A stretch of 64,000 bases of DNA. Origin: Nonomuraea candida (lineage in GTDB: Bacteria; Actinomycetota; Actinomycetes; Streptosporangiales; Streptosporangiaceae). The position numbers and the translations under genes are program-made. Below the pieces are notes generated by a model, which was not told the DNA's origin, searched no databases, and was given only the letters and a program-made list of their open reading frames with translations. Each line of letters starts with the position of its first letter. The first letter of the stretch is position 1. The stretch is from positions 186,001 through 250,000 of the forward strand of contig NZ_JOAG01000027.1 of NCBI RefSeq assembly GCF_000725485.1, in the 5' to 3' direction. Of this stretch, positions 34,105 through 42,536 are shown piece after piece.

Positions 34105-35190
34105 ATGGGTAAATTCTGTTTCGCGGGGCTTCTGCGACGGCTGTGCCTGGAGCACCATCTGTACGTGTCCTCCCTGCTCACCAGCCCCCTGGTGGACCTC
34201 GACTCCGGGGCCGTGATCGCGCACCCCGCCGTCGTGGACCCCACCGGCACCCTCAGGGCCGCCCCGCTGCCCATGGTGCTCGAACTGCCGGTACGGGTGG
34301 TGCTGTCGGGCGCGGGCGCGCTGGCTCCGCTGCACGAGGCGCTGAGACGGGCGGGCAGGCATCCCCGCGAGGCCATCCTCCTGCTCACCGGCCCGTGCCA
34401 CGAGCAGGACCGGCCGCTGCTCAAGGTGGGGCTCGACAGCCTGCGCACGATCGGGTACCTGCTCGGCTTCGCCGACGTGGGCACCACGGGCGCGGCGATG
34501 GACCTGATCACGGACGCGTCCCCGTACGTGCTGGCCCTGGACCCCGAGGTGGTGGCGCGCATCCCCGGCGACCATCGGGCCGCCGCCGTGGCGCGGGCGG
34601 TGGCGACGCTGGCGCGCGGCATCGGCGCGCACGTGATGGCGCCGGGCGTGGAGCGCGAGGCGCAGGTGGCGGTGGTGCGCGGCCTGGGCGTGCGTCTCGC
34701 GCACGGCCCGCTGCTCGCGCCGGGCCCGGACGGCAAGATCCGGGTCCCGCTGCCGATCGCCGACGAGTCGGCCGCCTCGGTCATGCTCGGCCCCCGGGTG
34801 CAGGAGCTGCTGCTCCCGGCCGTGACGCTGCCGGTGGAGGCCAAGGCGGAGGAGGCCGTGGCGGCGTTCGGGCAGGAGCCGACGATCACCAGCGTGATCC
34901 TGGTGGACGAGTTCCAGCGGCCGAAGGGCAGCCTGGACCGCAGCAGGTTCCTGCTGTCGTTCGCGGCCCGTTACGGCCACGCCCTGCACGGCTCGAAACC
35001 GGCCCAGCGCCTGGCCGACCCTCCCCGTACGGTGCCGCGCACGACCCCGGCCATCGCGGCCATGCAGGCGGCCGGCCGGGACGCGGCCCGCGTCTACGAC
35101 GACCTGGTGGTCACCGACGAGCTGAACCGCTGCCTGGGCATCGTGCGCGTCTCGGACCTGATCAGGCAGGTGACCGCGCTCAGAAGCTGA
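34105..35190 (+). CDS. Degenerate EAL-domain protein with C-terminal CBS-like region
   Basis: A 361-residue protein whose first part follows the EAL (c-di-GMP phosphodiesterase) fold plan. TSPLVDLDSGAVIAHPAVVDP stands where the family has QPIVDL...EALxR. ILLLTGPCHEQ, LRTIGYLLGFADVGTTGAAMDLI stand where active enzymes have IALDDFGTG. The EAL glutamate, the paired Asp and the catalytic Lys are all missing, so it should not hydrolyse c-di-GMP; a ligand-binding or regulatory role is inferred. The last 120 residues (PTITSVILVDEFQRPKGSLDRSRFLL, DLVVTDELNRCLGIVRVSDLIRQV) resemble CBS repeats. ATG 34105 has only a weak ribosome site. It is followed by the decayed aminotransferase. Confidence 0.75.
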   Translation: MGKFCFAGLLRRLCLEHHLYVSSLLTSPLVDLDSGAVIAHPAVVDPTGTLRAAPLPMVLELPVRVVLSGAGALAPLHEALRRAGRHPREAILLLTGPCHEQDRPLLKVGLDSLRTIGYLLGFADVGTTGAAMDLITDASPYVLALDPEVVARIPGDHRAAAVARAVATLARGIGAHVMAPGVEREAQVAVVRGLGVRLAHGPLLAPGPDGKIRVPLPIADESAASVMLGPRVQELLLPAVTLPVEAKAEEAVAAFGQEPTITSVILVDEFQRPKGSLDRSRFLLSFAARYGHALHGSKPAQRLADPPRTVPRTTPAIAAMQAAGRDAARVYDDLVVTDELNRCLGIVRVSDLIRQVTALRS

Positions 35191-35221
35191 CAGGGGCCGG
35201 CCTGATGGGTACAACGCGAGC

Positions 35222-35745
35222 ATGCTGAACCGACGGGCCCTGCTCGGCGCCGGGCTGCTCACCGGCGTGGCGGCCTGCACCGCCGACGCACCCGCGCCCC
35301 ACGCCTCCCCCCTCTCCGGCGCCTCCGGGCGGGGCGGGTTCGACCCGGGCGACTGGGCGTCCGTGCGGGCCCAGTTCCGGCTCGACCCCGCCTACGCGCA
35401 GTTCGCCGCGTTCGTGCTGGCGCCCGCGCCGGCGCCGGTCCGGCGATCGGCCGGGACCGGGTGTGGCGGCGCACTCAGGAGCTGGCCGGGCGGCTCAAGA
35501 CGGGGCTGGCGGAGATCGCGCACGTGCGGCCGGCCACGCCGCTCTCGCCGGAGCTGTCGGCGGGGCTGGTGTGCTGCTCGGTGGCCGGGATGGAGCCGTT
35601 CGAGGCCGTGCGGCGCCTGCGCGCGCGGAAGGTGGCCGCGAGCGTGACGCCGTACAACCCCTCGCTACTGCGCTTCGGCGCCAGTATCGTGATCAGTCCC
35701 GAGCAGGTGGACCAGGCCGTCAGGGCGATGGAGGGGCTGCGATGA
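35222..35745 (+). pseudogene. Remnant of a Tat-exported class V aminotransferase with a large internal deletion
   Basis: The 5' part (from ATG 35222) encodes a twin-arginine/lipoprotein-like leader (MLNRRALLGAGLLTGVAAC) and a class V aminotransferase start (DWASVRAQFRLDPAYAQFAAFVLA). Around 35440 the reading frame switches, and the second frame gives the family's C-terminal end (IGRDRVWRRTQELAGRLKTGL, then RARKVAASVTPYNPSLLRFGASIVISPEQVDQAVRAM). About 250 residues, including the PLP-binding lysine region, are missing. A deletion with a frame change is the simplest explanation. The ATG of the next gene overlaps the remnant's stop, a trace of the former operon. Confidence 0.8.
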
Positions 35746-36527
35746 GCTGGGACGAGCCGTACGGGCCGTTGATCGGCACCCGCGTCCGCGTGCTGACCTG
35801 GAACGTGTGGGGCGAGTCCGGCCCCTGGGCAGAGCGCGCGGGACGGATCGAGAAGCTGGTGGGCGAGCTGGCGCCCGACGTGGTGGCGCTGCAGGAGTGG
35901 GCGGGCCGGCGGCTCGGCTACGAGCACGCGGCGGCGGCGCCCGGATGCGCGATCCTGTCCCGCTGGCCGATCACCCGGCACGAGGACCGGGAGCTGCCGG
36001 TCGGCCCGGACGCGGTCGTCCCCGAGCGGGCCGGCGGCGCCCGGCCGGGCCGCGCGCTGTTCTGCGAGCTGGCCGGGCCGCGCGGCCCGGTGCAGGTGTT
36101 CAGCGTGCTGATCGGCTCGTTCCGGCTGGACGAGTCGGCGGTACGGCAGGCGCAGGTGCGGGCGCTGGCCGCCTTCGTGGCGGAGGTGACCTCGCGCAAG
36201 CACGTCACGCTGGTGTGCGGCGACTTCAACGCCCCGCCCGACAGCGACGAGCTGCGGATGCTGACGGGGCGCAGCGCGCCCGCGGCGCCCGGCCTGGCCT
36301 TCTACGACGCGTGGGAGGTCGCCGGCGACGGCGGCCCCGGCCACACCTGGAGCAACGACAACCCGTGGGCGCGGCCGGGGTTGCTCCCCGGCCGCCGCTT
36401 CGACTACGTGCTGAGCGCCTGGCCACGGGCGGGCGGCGCGGGACATCCCGTGCGCTGCGAGGTGGTGGGCGACGGCCCGGAGCCGGCCTCCGACCACTAC
36501 GCTGTCCTGGCCGAGCTGCGCTACTGA
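35742..36527 (+). CDS. Endonuclease/exonuclease/phosphatase-fold protein
   Basis: A 261-residue member of the EEP metal-dependent hydrolase fold. Hallmarks are TWNVWGE (Asn), VVALQEW (metal-binding Glu), the central FSVLIGSF, VCGDFNAPPDSDELRML (Asp and Asn), FDYVLS, and the final catalytic SDHYAVLAEL. Substrates in this family range from DNA to phospholipids and phosphoinositides; none can be assigned. No signal peptide is seen. ATG 35742 overlaps the stop of the decayed aminotransferase, so it was probably coupled to that gene. Whether it is still well expressed after the deletion upstream is unclear. Confidence 0.88.
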   Translation: MSWDEPYGPLIGTRVRVLTWNVWGESGPWAERAGRIEKLVGELAPDVVALQEWAGRRLGYEHAAAAPGCAILSRWPITRHEDRELPVGPDAVVPERAGGARPGRALFCELAGPRGPVQVFSVLIGSFRLDESAVRQAQVRALAAFVAEVTSRKHVTLVCGDFNAPPDSDELRMLTGRSAPAAPGLAFYDAWEVAGDGGPGHTWSNDNPWARPGLLPGRRFDYVLSAWPRAGGAGHPVRCEVVGDGPEPASDHYAVLAELRY

Positions 36528-36547
36528 AGAGAGGCGGAGGACGGGGG

Positions 36548-37132
36548 TCAGGCCACGCGGGTCACCAGCCCCGTGTCGAGGCTGTAGTGGGCGCCGATCA
36601 CGGTGGCGCTGCCGTAGAGGAGGGGGTCGGCTCGGAGGAACGAGACGGTGCGCCGGATGTGGGCGTGCACCATGGGCTCGACCCGGCCGTCGGTGACGGC
36701 GTAGGCGGGTTCGAGCGCTTCGACGATCGCGGGCAGTTCGCCGGGCAGGGTCACCCGGCGGCGTAAGGCCCGGGCGGCGGCCGTGACCGCGCCGCAACGC
36801 TGGTGGCCCAGGACGACGACGAGGCTGGCGCGCAGGTCCTGGGGACCGTACTGGACGGCGGCGGTGACCAGGGGGTCGAGGGTGTGCGCCGCCGTACGGA
36901 CGACCAGCAGGTCACCGAGGCCGACGTCGAAGACGACCTCGGGCGGGACCCTGGAGTCGATGCATGACAGCACCACCGCGTGGGGCGACTGGCCCGTCGC
37001 GACCTGCTTCCTGCGCCGCCGGTCCTGGTGCGGGCGGTGGGACCGGCCCGCCGCCCAGCGCCGGTTGCCCTGTTCGAGTAAGGACCACATTTGCTTGGCG
37101 GAACCACGCCAAGCGACCGATTCGTTACGCAC
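36548..37132 (-). CDS. Beta-class carbonic anhydrase
   Basis: A 194-residue beta-carbonic anhydrase, interconverting CO2 and bicarbonate. The zinc ligands and catalytic dyad are visible: VVLSCIDSRVPPE (Cys, Asp, Arg) and VLGHQRCGAVTAA (His and Cys). DLLVVRTAAH matches the family motif usually written VxRNAG, here with T-A-A-H, a small deviation. No signal peptide is seen. GTG 37132 is the longest start; ATG 37090 (MWSLLEQGNRRWAAG), close to the conserved start, is an alternative. Neither has a strong ribosome site. It lies downstream of hisG on the same strand with a 43-base gap. Confidence 0.9.
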   Translation of the reverse strand: MRNESVAWRGSAKQMWSLLEQGNRRWAAGRSHRPHQDRRRRKQVATGQSPHAVVLSCIDSRVPPEVVFDVGLGDLLVVRTAAHTLDPLVTAAVQYGPQDLRASLVVVLGHQRCGAVTAAARALRRRVTLPGELPAIVEALEPAYAVTDGRVEPMVHAHIRRTVSFLRADPLLYGSATVIGAHYSLDTGLVTRVA

Positions 37133-37175
37133 GGCTGCGATATGCCCGCCCGGCCGGTGACCTAGCGGGCAGATC

Positions 37176-38021
37176 TCAGAGGCGGCAGGCGTAGATGTCG
37201 GTGACCAGAATGGCTCTTGCGCCGATGTCCCAGAGCTGGTCCATCACCTGCTGGTGGCCCTTGCGGCGGACCATCGCGCGCACGGCCACCCAGCCCTCGC
37301 GGTGCAGCGGCGAGACCGTGGGGCCCTCCATGCCGGGCGTCAGGGCGATGGCCTCCTCGATGCGCTCGGCGCGGATGTCGTAGTCCATCATGACGTAGTC
37401 GCGGGCCTGCACGACGCCCTGGAAGCGGCGGACGAGCTGGCCGACGCCCGGCGTCTCCGGCGCGCTCTGCCGCTTGATCAGCACGGCCTCCGACTTCATG
37501 ATCGGCTCGCCGAACACCTCCAGGCCGACGTTGCGCAGCGTGGTGCCGGTCTCGACGACGTCGGCCACGGCGTCGGCCACGCCGAGCCTGATGGCCGTCT
37601 CCACGGCCCCGTCGAGCTTGATCACGCGGGCGTCGACGCCCTGGTCGGAGAGGTATTTGTCGAGCAGGCCGGCGTAGGAGGTGGCGATGCGCCGGCCGTT
37701 GAGGTCGTGCACCGACGTCATCGTGCCCGCCGCGGCGGCCAGCCGGAAGGTGGAGGCGCCGAAGCCGAGCGACATGATCTCCTCGACGGCCGCGCCGGAG
37801 TCGATGAGCATGTCCCTGCCGGTGATGCCCACGTCGAGGGTGCCCTCGCCGACGTAGACCGCGATGTCGCGGGGCCGCAGGAAGAACAGCTCCCAGCCGT
37901 TGGCGTCGTCGACGACGACGAGCTCCTTGCTGTCTCTGCGGGACCGGTAGCCGGCCTCCTTCAGCATGTCCTGGGCGGCCTCGCTGAGCGAGCCCTTGTT
38001 GGGTACTGCCAGACGCAGCAT
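37176..38021 (-). CDS. hisG: ATP phosphoribosyltransferase, long form
   Basis: HisG catalyses the first step of histidine biosynthesis (ATP + PRPP to phosphoribosyl-ATP). The 281 residues show RLAVPNKGSLSEAAQDML at the start, GTLDVGITGRDML, and the PRPP-binding loop ADAVADVVETGTTLRNVGL. The C-terminal 70 residues (VMMDYDIRAERIEEAIALTPGMEGPTVSPL) form the PII-like regulatory domain of the long form, which allows histidine feedback control. ATG 38021 follows AAGGA. hisE lies 64 bases upstream on the same strand; the other his genes are not in the window. Confidence 0.97.
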   Translation of the reverse strand: MLRLAVPNKGSLSEAAQDMLKEAGYRSRRDSKELVVVDDANGWELFFLRPRDIAVYVGEGTLDVGITGRDMLIDSGAAVEEIMSLGFGASTFRLAAAAGTMTSVHDLNGRRIATSYAGLLDKYLSDQGVDARVIKLDGAVETAIRLGVADAVADVVETGTTLRNVGLEVFGEPIMKSEAVLIKRQSAPETPGVGQLVRRFQGVVQARDYVMMDYDIRAERIEEAIALTPGMEGPTVSPLHREGWVAVRAMVRRKGHQQVMDQLWDIGARAILVTDIYACRL

Positions 38022-38085
38022 GTCTTCAGGTCCTTACCGTGTGTCTGCCTTCCGCCATCTCCTGGTCGCGGGCGCCCGCGGCGCC

Positions 38086-38349
38086 CTAGAGATGCTTGTA
38101 GACCTGGTCGAGGCCGATGCCCTTGGCGATCATGAGCACCTGCACGTGGTAGAGGAGCTGGGAGATCTCCTCGGCGGCCCTGTCGTCTGACTCGTACTCG
38201 GCGGCCATCCAGCTTTCGGCGGCCTCCTCGACGACCTTCTTGCCGATGGCATGGACGCCGGCATCGAGCGCGGCCACGGTGCCCGAGCCCGCGGGCCGGG
38301 TCCTGGCCTTCTCTGACAGCTCGGCGAACAGCTCTTCGAAGGTCTTCAT
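38086..38349 (-). CDS. hisE: Phosphoribosyl-ATP pyrophosphatase
   Basis: HisE removes pyrophosphate from phosphoribosyl-ATP, the second step of histidine biosynthesis. The 87-residue all-helical protein shows the MazG-like metal motif [14 protein letters not shown] (EExxE-type) and the downstream acidic [17 protein letters not shown]. It is of normal length. ATG 38349 is preceded by GAGAGAG. It forms a hisE-hisG pair, the usual actinobacterial arrangement, separate from the main his operon. Confidence 0.97.
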   Translation of the reverse strand: MKTFEELFAELSEKARTRPAGSGTVAALDAGVHAIGKKVVEEAAESWMAAEYESDDRAAEEISQLLYHVQVLMIAKGIGLDQVYKHL

Positions 38350-38449
38350 GGTCTCTCTCGTCGATCGGATGACGTGCCTGTCAAGCCTAGTCTGCGTCAA
38401 GGGGTGACGCCGCCCGGCGTCCGCCACGCGAGACGGCGTCATCGGCTGT

Positions 38450-39412
38450 TCATCCCAGCGCCTTCTTCGCCCTGGCCACCCGTTCCATCGTGTGCGCCGA
38501 CTCGCCGCCCTCGTGCCCGTTGTACGGATACACCCTGATGTCCTTCTCTCCCGCGTAATGGTTGTACGCGGCGAACACCGTGGACGGCGGCGTCACCCCG
38601 TCCTGCAGCCCCACCGAGAACAGCGCGGGCGTGGCGGACCTGACGGCGAAGTTGACCCCGTCGAAGTACGACAGCGTCTCGAAGACCCGCTCCACCCGGT
38701 CCTTGAACGCCCGGCAGTAGGCGGCGATCTCGGCGTAGGGAGGTTCGGCGGTGATCTGGGTGGCGTGCCGGATGTGGCACATGAACGGCACGTCCACCAG
38801 CGCGCAGGCCAGGCCGGGCGCCAGCGCGGAGACGGCCAGCGCGATGGCCCCGCCCTGGCTGGCGCCCGCGACCGCGACCGCCCCGATCCGGGGGTGCGCC
38901 CTGGCGGCCTCGACCGCGCGCACGGCGTCGGTGTAGAGCCGCCGGTAGTAGTAGTCGTCCGGGTCCTCGATGCCGCCGGTCATGACGCCGGGGGTCTGCG
39001 GCCCGGTGCCGGGGTACGGGTCGGCGGTGTCGCCGCGCCGCCACCCGCCCGCGCCCTGTCCCCTGCTGTCCATGGCGAGCACGGCGTAGCCGAAGCCGGG
39101 CCAGGTCAGCCAGTCGACGGGCAGGCCGCGCCCGCCGCCGTACCCCTGGTACTCGACCACGCACGGCACCGGCCCCGAGACGTGCCGGGGCAGCAGCAGC
39201 CAGCCCTTGATCGGATGCCCGCCGAAGCCGGCGAAGGTGACGTCGAACACGTCGGCCACGGTCAGGTCGCCCGGCACGGGGGTGAAGCGGGCGGCCAGGT
39301 CGTGGGCGCGGGCCTCGGCGAGCGTGCGCTCCCAGAACGCGTCGAACCCGGCCGGTTCGGCGCGCTCGGGCAGGTACTCGCGCAGTTGCGGAAGGGGCAG
39401 GTCGACGAACAC
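38450..39412 (-). CDS. Acetylxylan esterase / cephalosporin deacetylase family (CE7) hydrolase
   Basis: A 320-residue alpha/beta hydrolase of the CE7 (AXE1) family, which deacetylates xylo-oligosaccharides and related acetyl esters. Seen are [26 protein letters not shown] at the start, [11 protein letters not shown] (oxyanion region), MDSRGQG, the nucleophile in [24 protein letters not shown], and the catalytic histidine in YNGHEGGE. No signal peptide is seen, so it is cytoplasmic. GTG 39412 is chosen because GAGGAG lies six bases before it and the family starts there. No sugar-transport partner is adjacent. Confidence 0.9.
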   Translation of the reverse strand: MFVDLPLPQLREYLPERAEPAGFDAFWERTLAEARAHDLAARFTPVPGDLTVADVFDVTFAGFGGHPIKGWLLLPRHVSGPVPCVVEYQGYGGGRGLPVDWLTWPGFGYAVLAMDSRGQGAGGWRRGDTADPYPGTGPQTPGVMTGGIEDPDDYYYRRLYTDAVRAVEAARAHPRIGAVAVAGASQGGAIALAVSALAPGLACALVDVPFMCHIRHATQITAEPPYAEIAAYCRAFKDRVERVFETLSYFDGVNFAVRSATPALFSVGLQDGVTPPSTVFAAYNHYAGEKDIRVYPYNGHEGGESAHTMERVARAKKALG

Positions 39413-39615
39413 GCGGCGCTCCTCAGGCCGGGGGGACACATCTGGTGGATGTTCCCACACCCCGCAGAACCCGTCACCGACCGTCTCACCCACCGCGACC
39501 GGCCGGAGCCGGTGGAAACGACGCTGCCCGCCGCACCTTGCGGCGCGGCGGGCAGCTCAGGGTCGATCAGCGGGCCGCGCGGCCGGTCGCCGGACCGGCC
39601 GTGGCCCTTCGCGGG

Positions 39616-41430
39616 TCAGCGCTCGAAGCGGCGGCCCGAGTTGCGGCGGAAACCGCCGTTGCCGCGCTCCTCGGTGCGCCCGCCGCCCCCGCCGGAGCGG
39701 TAGCCGTCACGCGGCGCGCGCTCGTCGGTGCGGAAGGTGCCGCGGTCGCGGTCGGCCGAGAACGGCCGGCCACGGTCGGAGGCGTAGCGCGGGGCCCGGT
39801 CGTCGGGGCGGAACCCGGCGCCGCGCTGGCCGCGGTCGTCCTGGCGCAGCGGGCGGTCGTCGGCGCGGTAGCCGCCCCGGCCCCGGTTGTCCCGCCGGCG
39901 GTCGTCGCTGAACGTGCGCGGCTCCTGCGTGCGGCCGAACGGCCGCTCGCCCTCGCCGTGCCGGCGCGGACGGCGGTCCTCGGCCGCCCCGGCGGCGAAC
40001 GGCCGGTCACCGTCCTCGTGACGGCGCGGACGGCGCTCGTCGCCCGAGCCGAACGAGCGCTCGCCGTCCTCGTGGCGGCGCGGACGGCGGTCACCGTCGA
40101 AGTCGCGGCGGCCACGGCGGCCACGGCGCTCGGAGACGCCGCCCTCGCGGCGCGGGCGCAGCGGCTTGCGGACGTCGGGCTCCCACACGGGGATGGCCTC
40201 GCCGCTGGGCACGCGGGCGCCGGTCACCTCGGCCACCCGGGGGTGGCCGGGAGTGGCCTTCAGCCGGTACGGATGGATGCCGGCGCGGCGGGTGAGGGCG
40301 TCGGTCGAGCGGCGCTCGTTGGGCAGCACCAGCGTGACGACCGTGCCCTTCTCCCCCGCGCGGGCCGTGCGGCCGCCGCGGTGCAGGTAGCTCTTGTGGT
40401 CCTGGGGCGGGTCCACGTGCAGCACCAGGCTGATGTTGTCGACGTGGATGCCGCGCGCCGCGACGTCGGTGCAGACCAGCACGTTGATGGAGCCCTCACG
40501 GAACTCCGACAGGATGCGGGTGCGCTGGTTCTGGCGCTTGCCGCCGTGCAGGCCACCCGACTTGACGCCGACCCGGGCCAGCTGCTTGCACAGCCGGTCC
40601 ACGCCGTGCTGGGTGCGGACGAAGATGATCGTACGGCCCTCGCGGTTGGCGATCTCGGCGATGACGTCGAACTTGTCGTCGCGCGTGACCTGCATCACGT
40701 GGTGCTCCATGGTGTCGACCGGCGAGGTCGCCGGGGCCACGGAGTGCGTGATCGGGTTCTTGAGGAAGCGCTGCACCAGCTTGTCGACGTCGCCGTCGAG
40801 CGTGGCGGAGAACAGCAGCCGCTGCCCGTCGGAGGGGGTCTGCGCGAGCAGGTCGGTGACGACCGGGAAGAAGCCGAGGTCGCACATGTGGTCGGCCTCG
40901 TCGAGCACGCTGACCTCGATGTCGCCGAGCGAGCACTCGCCCTGCCTGATCAGGTCGCCGAGGCGGCCCGGGGTGGCGATGACGACGTCGACGCCGCGGC
41001 GCAGCGCCTCGATCTGCTTGCCCATGGACATGCCGCCGACGATGACCTTCATGCGCAGGCCCAGGCCGCGCCCGAGGGGCTCGAGGGCGTCGTGCACCTG
41101 GAGCGCGAGCTCACGGGTGGGCACCAGGATCATCGCGCGGGGGCGTCCCGGCGCGGGCCGCACACCGGCGATGCGCGCCATGGTGGGCAGGCCGAAGGCC
41201 AGGGTCTTGCCGGAGCCGGTCTGGCCGCGGCCGAGGACGTCGTTGCCCGCGAGCACGTCGGGGATCGTCGCGCTCTGGATGGGGAACGGGCTGTCGAAGC
41301 CCAGCTTGGCCAGCCCGTTGACGAGCGGCTTGGGCAGGCCCAGCAGCTCGAACTCGGACGGGCCCTGCTCAGCGGGGGTCTCGGCAGAGATGTCGCCGAG
41401 CGTGGGCATGACAGCGTCAAGCATGGTCAC
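39616..41430 (-). CDS. DEAD-box RNA helicase with long Arg/Gly/Asp-rich tail
   Basis: A 604-residue ATP-dependent RNA helicase. Motifs in order are Q (FELLGLPKPLVNGLAKLGFDSPFPIQ), I GQTGSGKT, Ia PTREL, Ib TPGR, II DEAD (here DEADHMCD), III SAT, IV IIFVRT, V DVAARGIHVD and VI HRGGRTARAG. The helicase core ends near residue 400. The last 190 residues are low complexity with RRPRRHEDGERxFG-type and DRGR/GGGGG stretches, expected to be disordered and RNA-binding. Such proteins help RNA decay and ribosome assembly, often at low temperature. GTG 41430 or ATG 41424 is the start. A long leader of about 190 bases is possible. Confidence 0.95.
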   Translation of the reverse strand: MTMLDAVMPTLGDISAETPAEQGPSEFELLGLPKPLVNGLAKLGFDSPFPIQSATIPDVLAGNDVLGRGQTGSGKTLAFGLPTMARIAGVRPAPGRPRAMILVPTRELALQVHDALEPLGRGLGLRMKVIVGGMSMGKQIEALRRGVDVVIATPGRLGDLIRQGECSLGDIEVSVLDEADHMCDLGFFPVVTDLLAQTPSDGQRLLFSATLDGDVDKLVQRFLKNPITHSVAPATSPVDTMEHHVMQVTRDDKFDVIAEIANREGRTIIFVRTQHGVDRLCKQLARVGVKSGGLHGGKRQNQRTRILSEFREGSINVLVCTDVAARGIHVDNISLVLHVDPPQDHKSYLHRGGRTARAGEKGTVVTLVLPNERRSTDALTRRAGIHPYRLKATPGHPRVAEVTGARVPSGEAIPVWEPDVRKPLRPRREGGVSERRGRRGRRDFDGDRRPRRHEDGERSFGSGDERRPRRHEDGDRPFAAGAAEDRRPRRHGEGERPFGRTQEPRTFSDDRRRDNRGRGGYRADDRPLRQDDRGQRGAGFRPDDRAPRYASDRGRPFSADRDRGTFRTDERAPRDGYRSGGGGGRTEERGNGGFRRNSGRRFER

Positions 41431-41740
41431 GAAAGTCGTGCCTTTCCGTCGAAGTGGCGCGTCACTTCTGCGAAAGGACGAGCCGGGATGTACGGCGCCA
41501 TGCCGTACGAGGTTCATAGGGCACCCGCCGTCATGGGGGCGGGGTGAAGAAGAGGGGGGACACACCGGGTGCACCGGCCGCAGGCGATGCGAGACGCGCG
41601 ATGAGACGTCGGGTGTACCTCTTTACCAACGCCGGGGATGGTATCGGATATTCCCCGGCCCAGGATCCGGACTTTCCGGAATCCACGATCGGCACACTGA
41701 AACGGCTGACGCTTTACGCCAGCCGTAACAGCAGCAAAGA
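41431..41740 (-). other. Upstream region of the DEAD-box helicase, with a possible SigR-like promoter
   Basis: This 310-base stretch holds no gene. A terminator for the suf operon lies at its right end (41702-41726). On the minus strand GGAAT (41654-41650) and GTT (41630-41628) are 19 bases apart, one more than the SigR-type consensus GGAAT-N18-GTT. If used, it gives a leader of about 190 bases, a common feature of cold-responsive helicase mRNAs. Confidence in this promoter is low. Confidence 0.35.
41702..41726 (-). terminator. Terminator of the suf operon
   Basis: ACGGCTGACG (41702-41711) and CGCCAGCCGT (41717-41726) form a 10-base stem with one G-T-type mismatch and a 5-base loop. It lies 15 bases beyond the stop of the last suf gene. 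On the minus strand TTTC follows the stem. Confidence 0.65.
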
Positions 41741-42100
41741 TCAGACGTTGAAGCCTAGCATACGAAGCTGCTCGCGGCCCTCGTCGGTGATCTTGTCAGG
41801 GCCCCACGGCGGCAGCCAGACCCAGTTGATCTTCACGTCGGAGACCATGCCGTCGAGCGCCGAGTGCGCCTGGTCCTCGATGACGTCGGTCAGCGGGCAG
41901 GCCGCGCTGGTCAGCGTCATGTCGATGGTGGCCACGGGCCGGCCGCCGTCGGACGGGTCGAGGTTGAGCCCGTAGACCAGGCCCAGGTCCACGACGTTGA
42001 TGCCGAGCTCGGGGTCGACGACGTCCTTGAGCGCCTCCATGACCTCCTCGACGGTCGTGTCACCGTCGAATCCGGTCGGGGTCTCCGTCGGCTTGCTCAT
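41741..42100 (-). CDS. Iron-sulfur cluster assembly factor, DUF59/MIP18 family (SufT-like)
   Basis: A 119-residue DUF59 protein. Seen are VEEVMEALKDVVDPELGINVVDLGLVYGL and the reactive-cysteine motif TLTSAACPLTDVIEDQ, followed by the typical end VKINWVWLPPWGPDKITDEGREQLRMLGF. Such SufT/PaaD-like proteins help mature Fe-S proteins. It is the last gene of the suf operon; ATG 42100 overlaps the sufU stop (ATGA) and has GAGGAG upstream. A terminator hairpin follows. Confidence 0.93.
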   Translation of the reverse strand: MSKPTETPTGFDGDTTVEEVMEALKDVVDPELGINVVDLGLVYGLNLDPSDGGRPVATIDMTLTSAACPLTDVIEDQAHSALDGMVSDVKINWVWLPPWGPDKITDEGREQLRMLGFNV

Positions 42101-42534
42101 TGGGCACTCCTCACCACAGCGTCCTTGTAGGCCATCCACGAGAGCAACGCGCACTTGACGCGCGCGGGGAACTTGGCCACGCCCGCGAACGCCACCGCGT
42201 CGCCGAGGACCTCCTCGTCGGCCTCGACCTGTCCCCTGCCCTGCATCAGCCGGGTGAACTCGTCGACCACCGAGAGCGTCTCCTCGACCGTCGAGCCGGT
42301 GGCCAGCTCGTGCAGCACGGAGGCGGCGGCCTGGCTGATCGAGCAGCCCTGGCCCTCGTAGGAGACGTCCAGGATCTTGCCGGCGTCGCCCACCTTGACC
42401 CTGAGCGTGATCTCGTCGCCGCACGTCGGGTTCACGTGGTGAACCTCGGCGTCGTACGGCTCGCGCAGCCCCCGCCCCTGCGGGTGCTTGTAGTGTTCCA
42501 GGATCAGCTCCTGGTACATCGACTCGCCGATCAT
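42097..42534 (-). CDS. sufU: SufU zinc-dependent sulfur-transfer protein
   Basis: SufU accepts persulfide sulfur from SufS and passes it to the SufBCD scaffold. The 145 residues show the zinc ligands in NPTCGDEI, the sulfur-accepting cysteine region GQGCSISQAAAS and the late KCALLSWMA, all with cysteine in place. It is of normal length for the Gram-positive SufU type, with the insertion that separates it from IscU. ATG 42534 starts two bases after the sufS stop; ATG 42519 is an in-frame alternative (MYQELILEHYKHP). Confidence 0.95.
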   Translation of the reverse strand: MIGESMYQELILEHYKHPQGRGLREPYDAEVHHVNPTCGDEITLRVKVGDAGKILDVSYEGQGCSISQAAASVLHELATGSTVEETLSVVDEFTRLMQGRGQVEADEEVLGDAVAFAGVAKFPARVKCALLSWMAYKDAVVRSAQ

Positions 42535-42536
42535 GG

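Noticed and set aside
34105..35190. Active c-di-GMP phosphodiesterase
   Set aside because: The EAL motif, the DDFGTG acidic pair and the catalytic lysine are all replaced.
35461..35745. A separate 94-residue gene starting at GTG 35461
   Set aside because: It is the C-terminal end of the same aminotransferase whose N-terminus begins at 35222. Treating it as a remnant explains both pieces.
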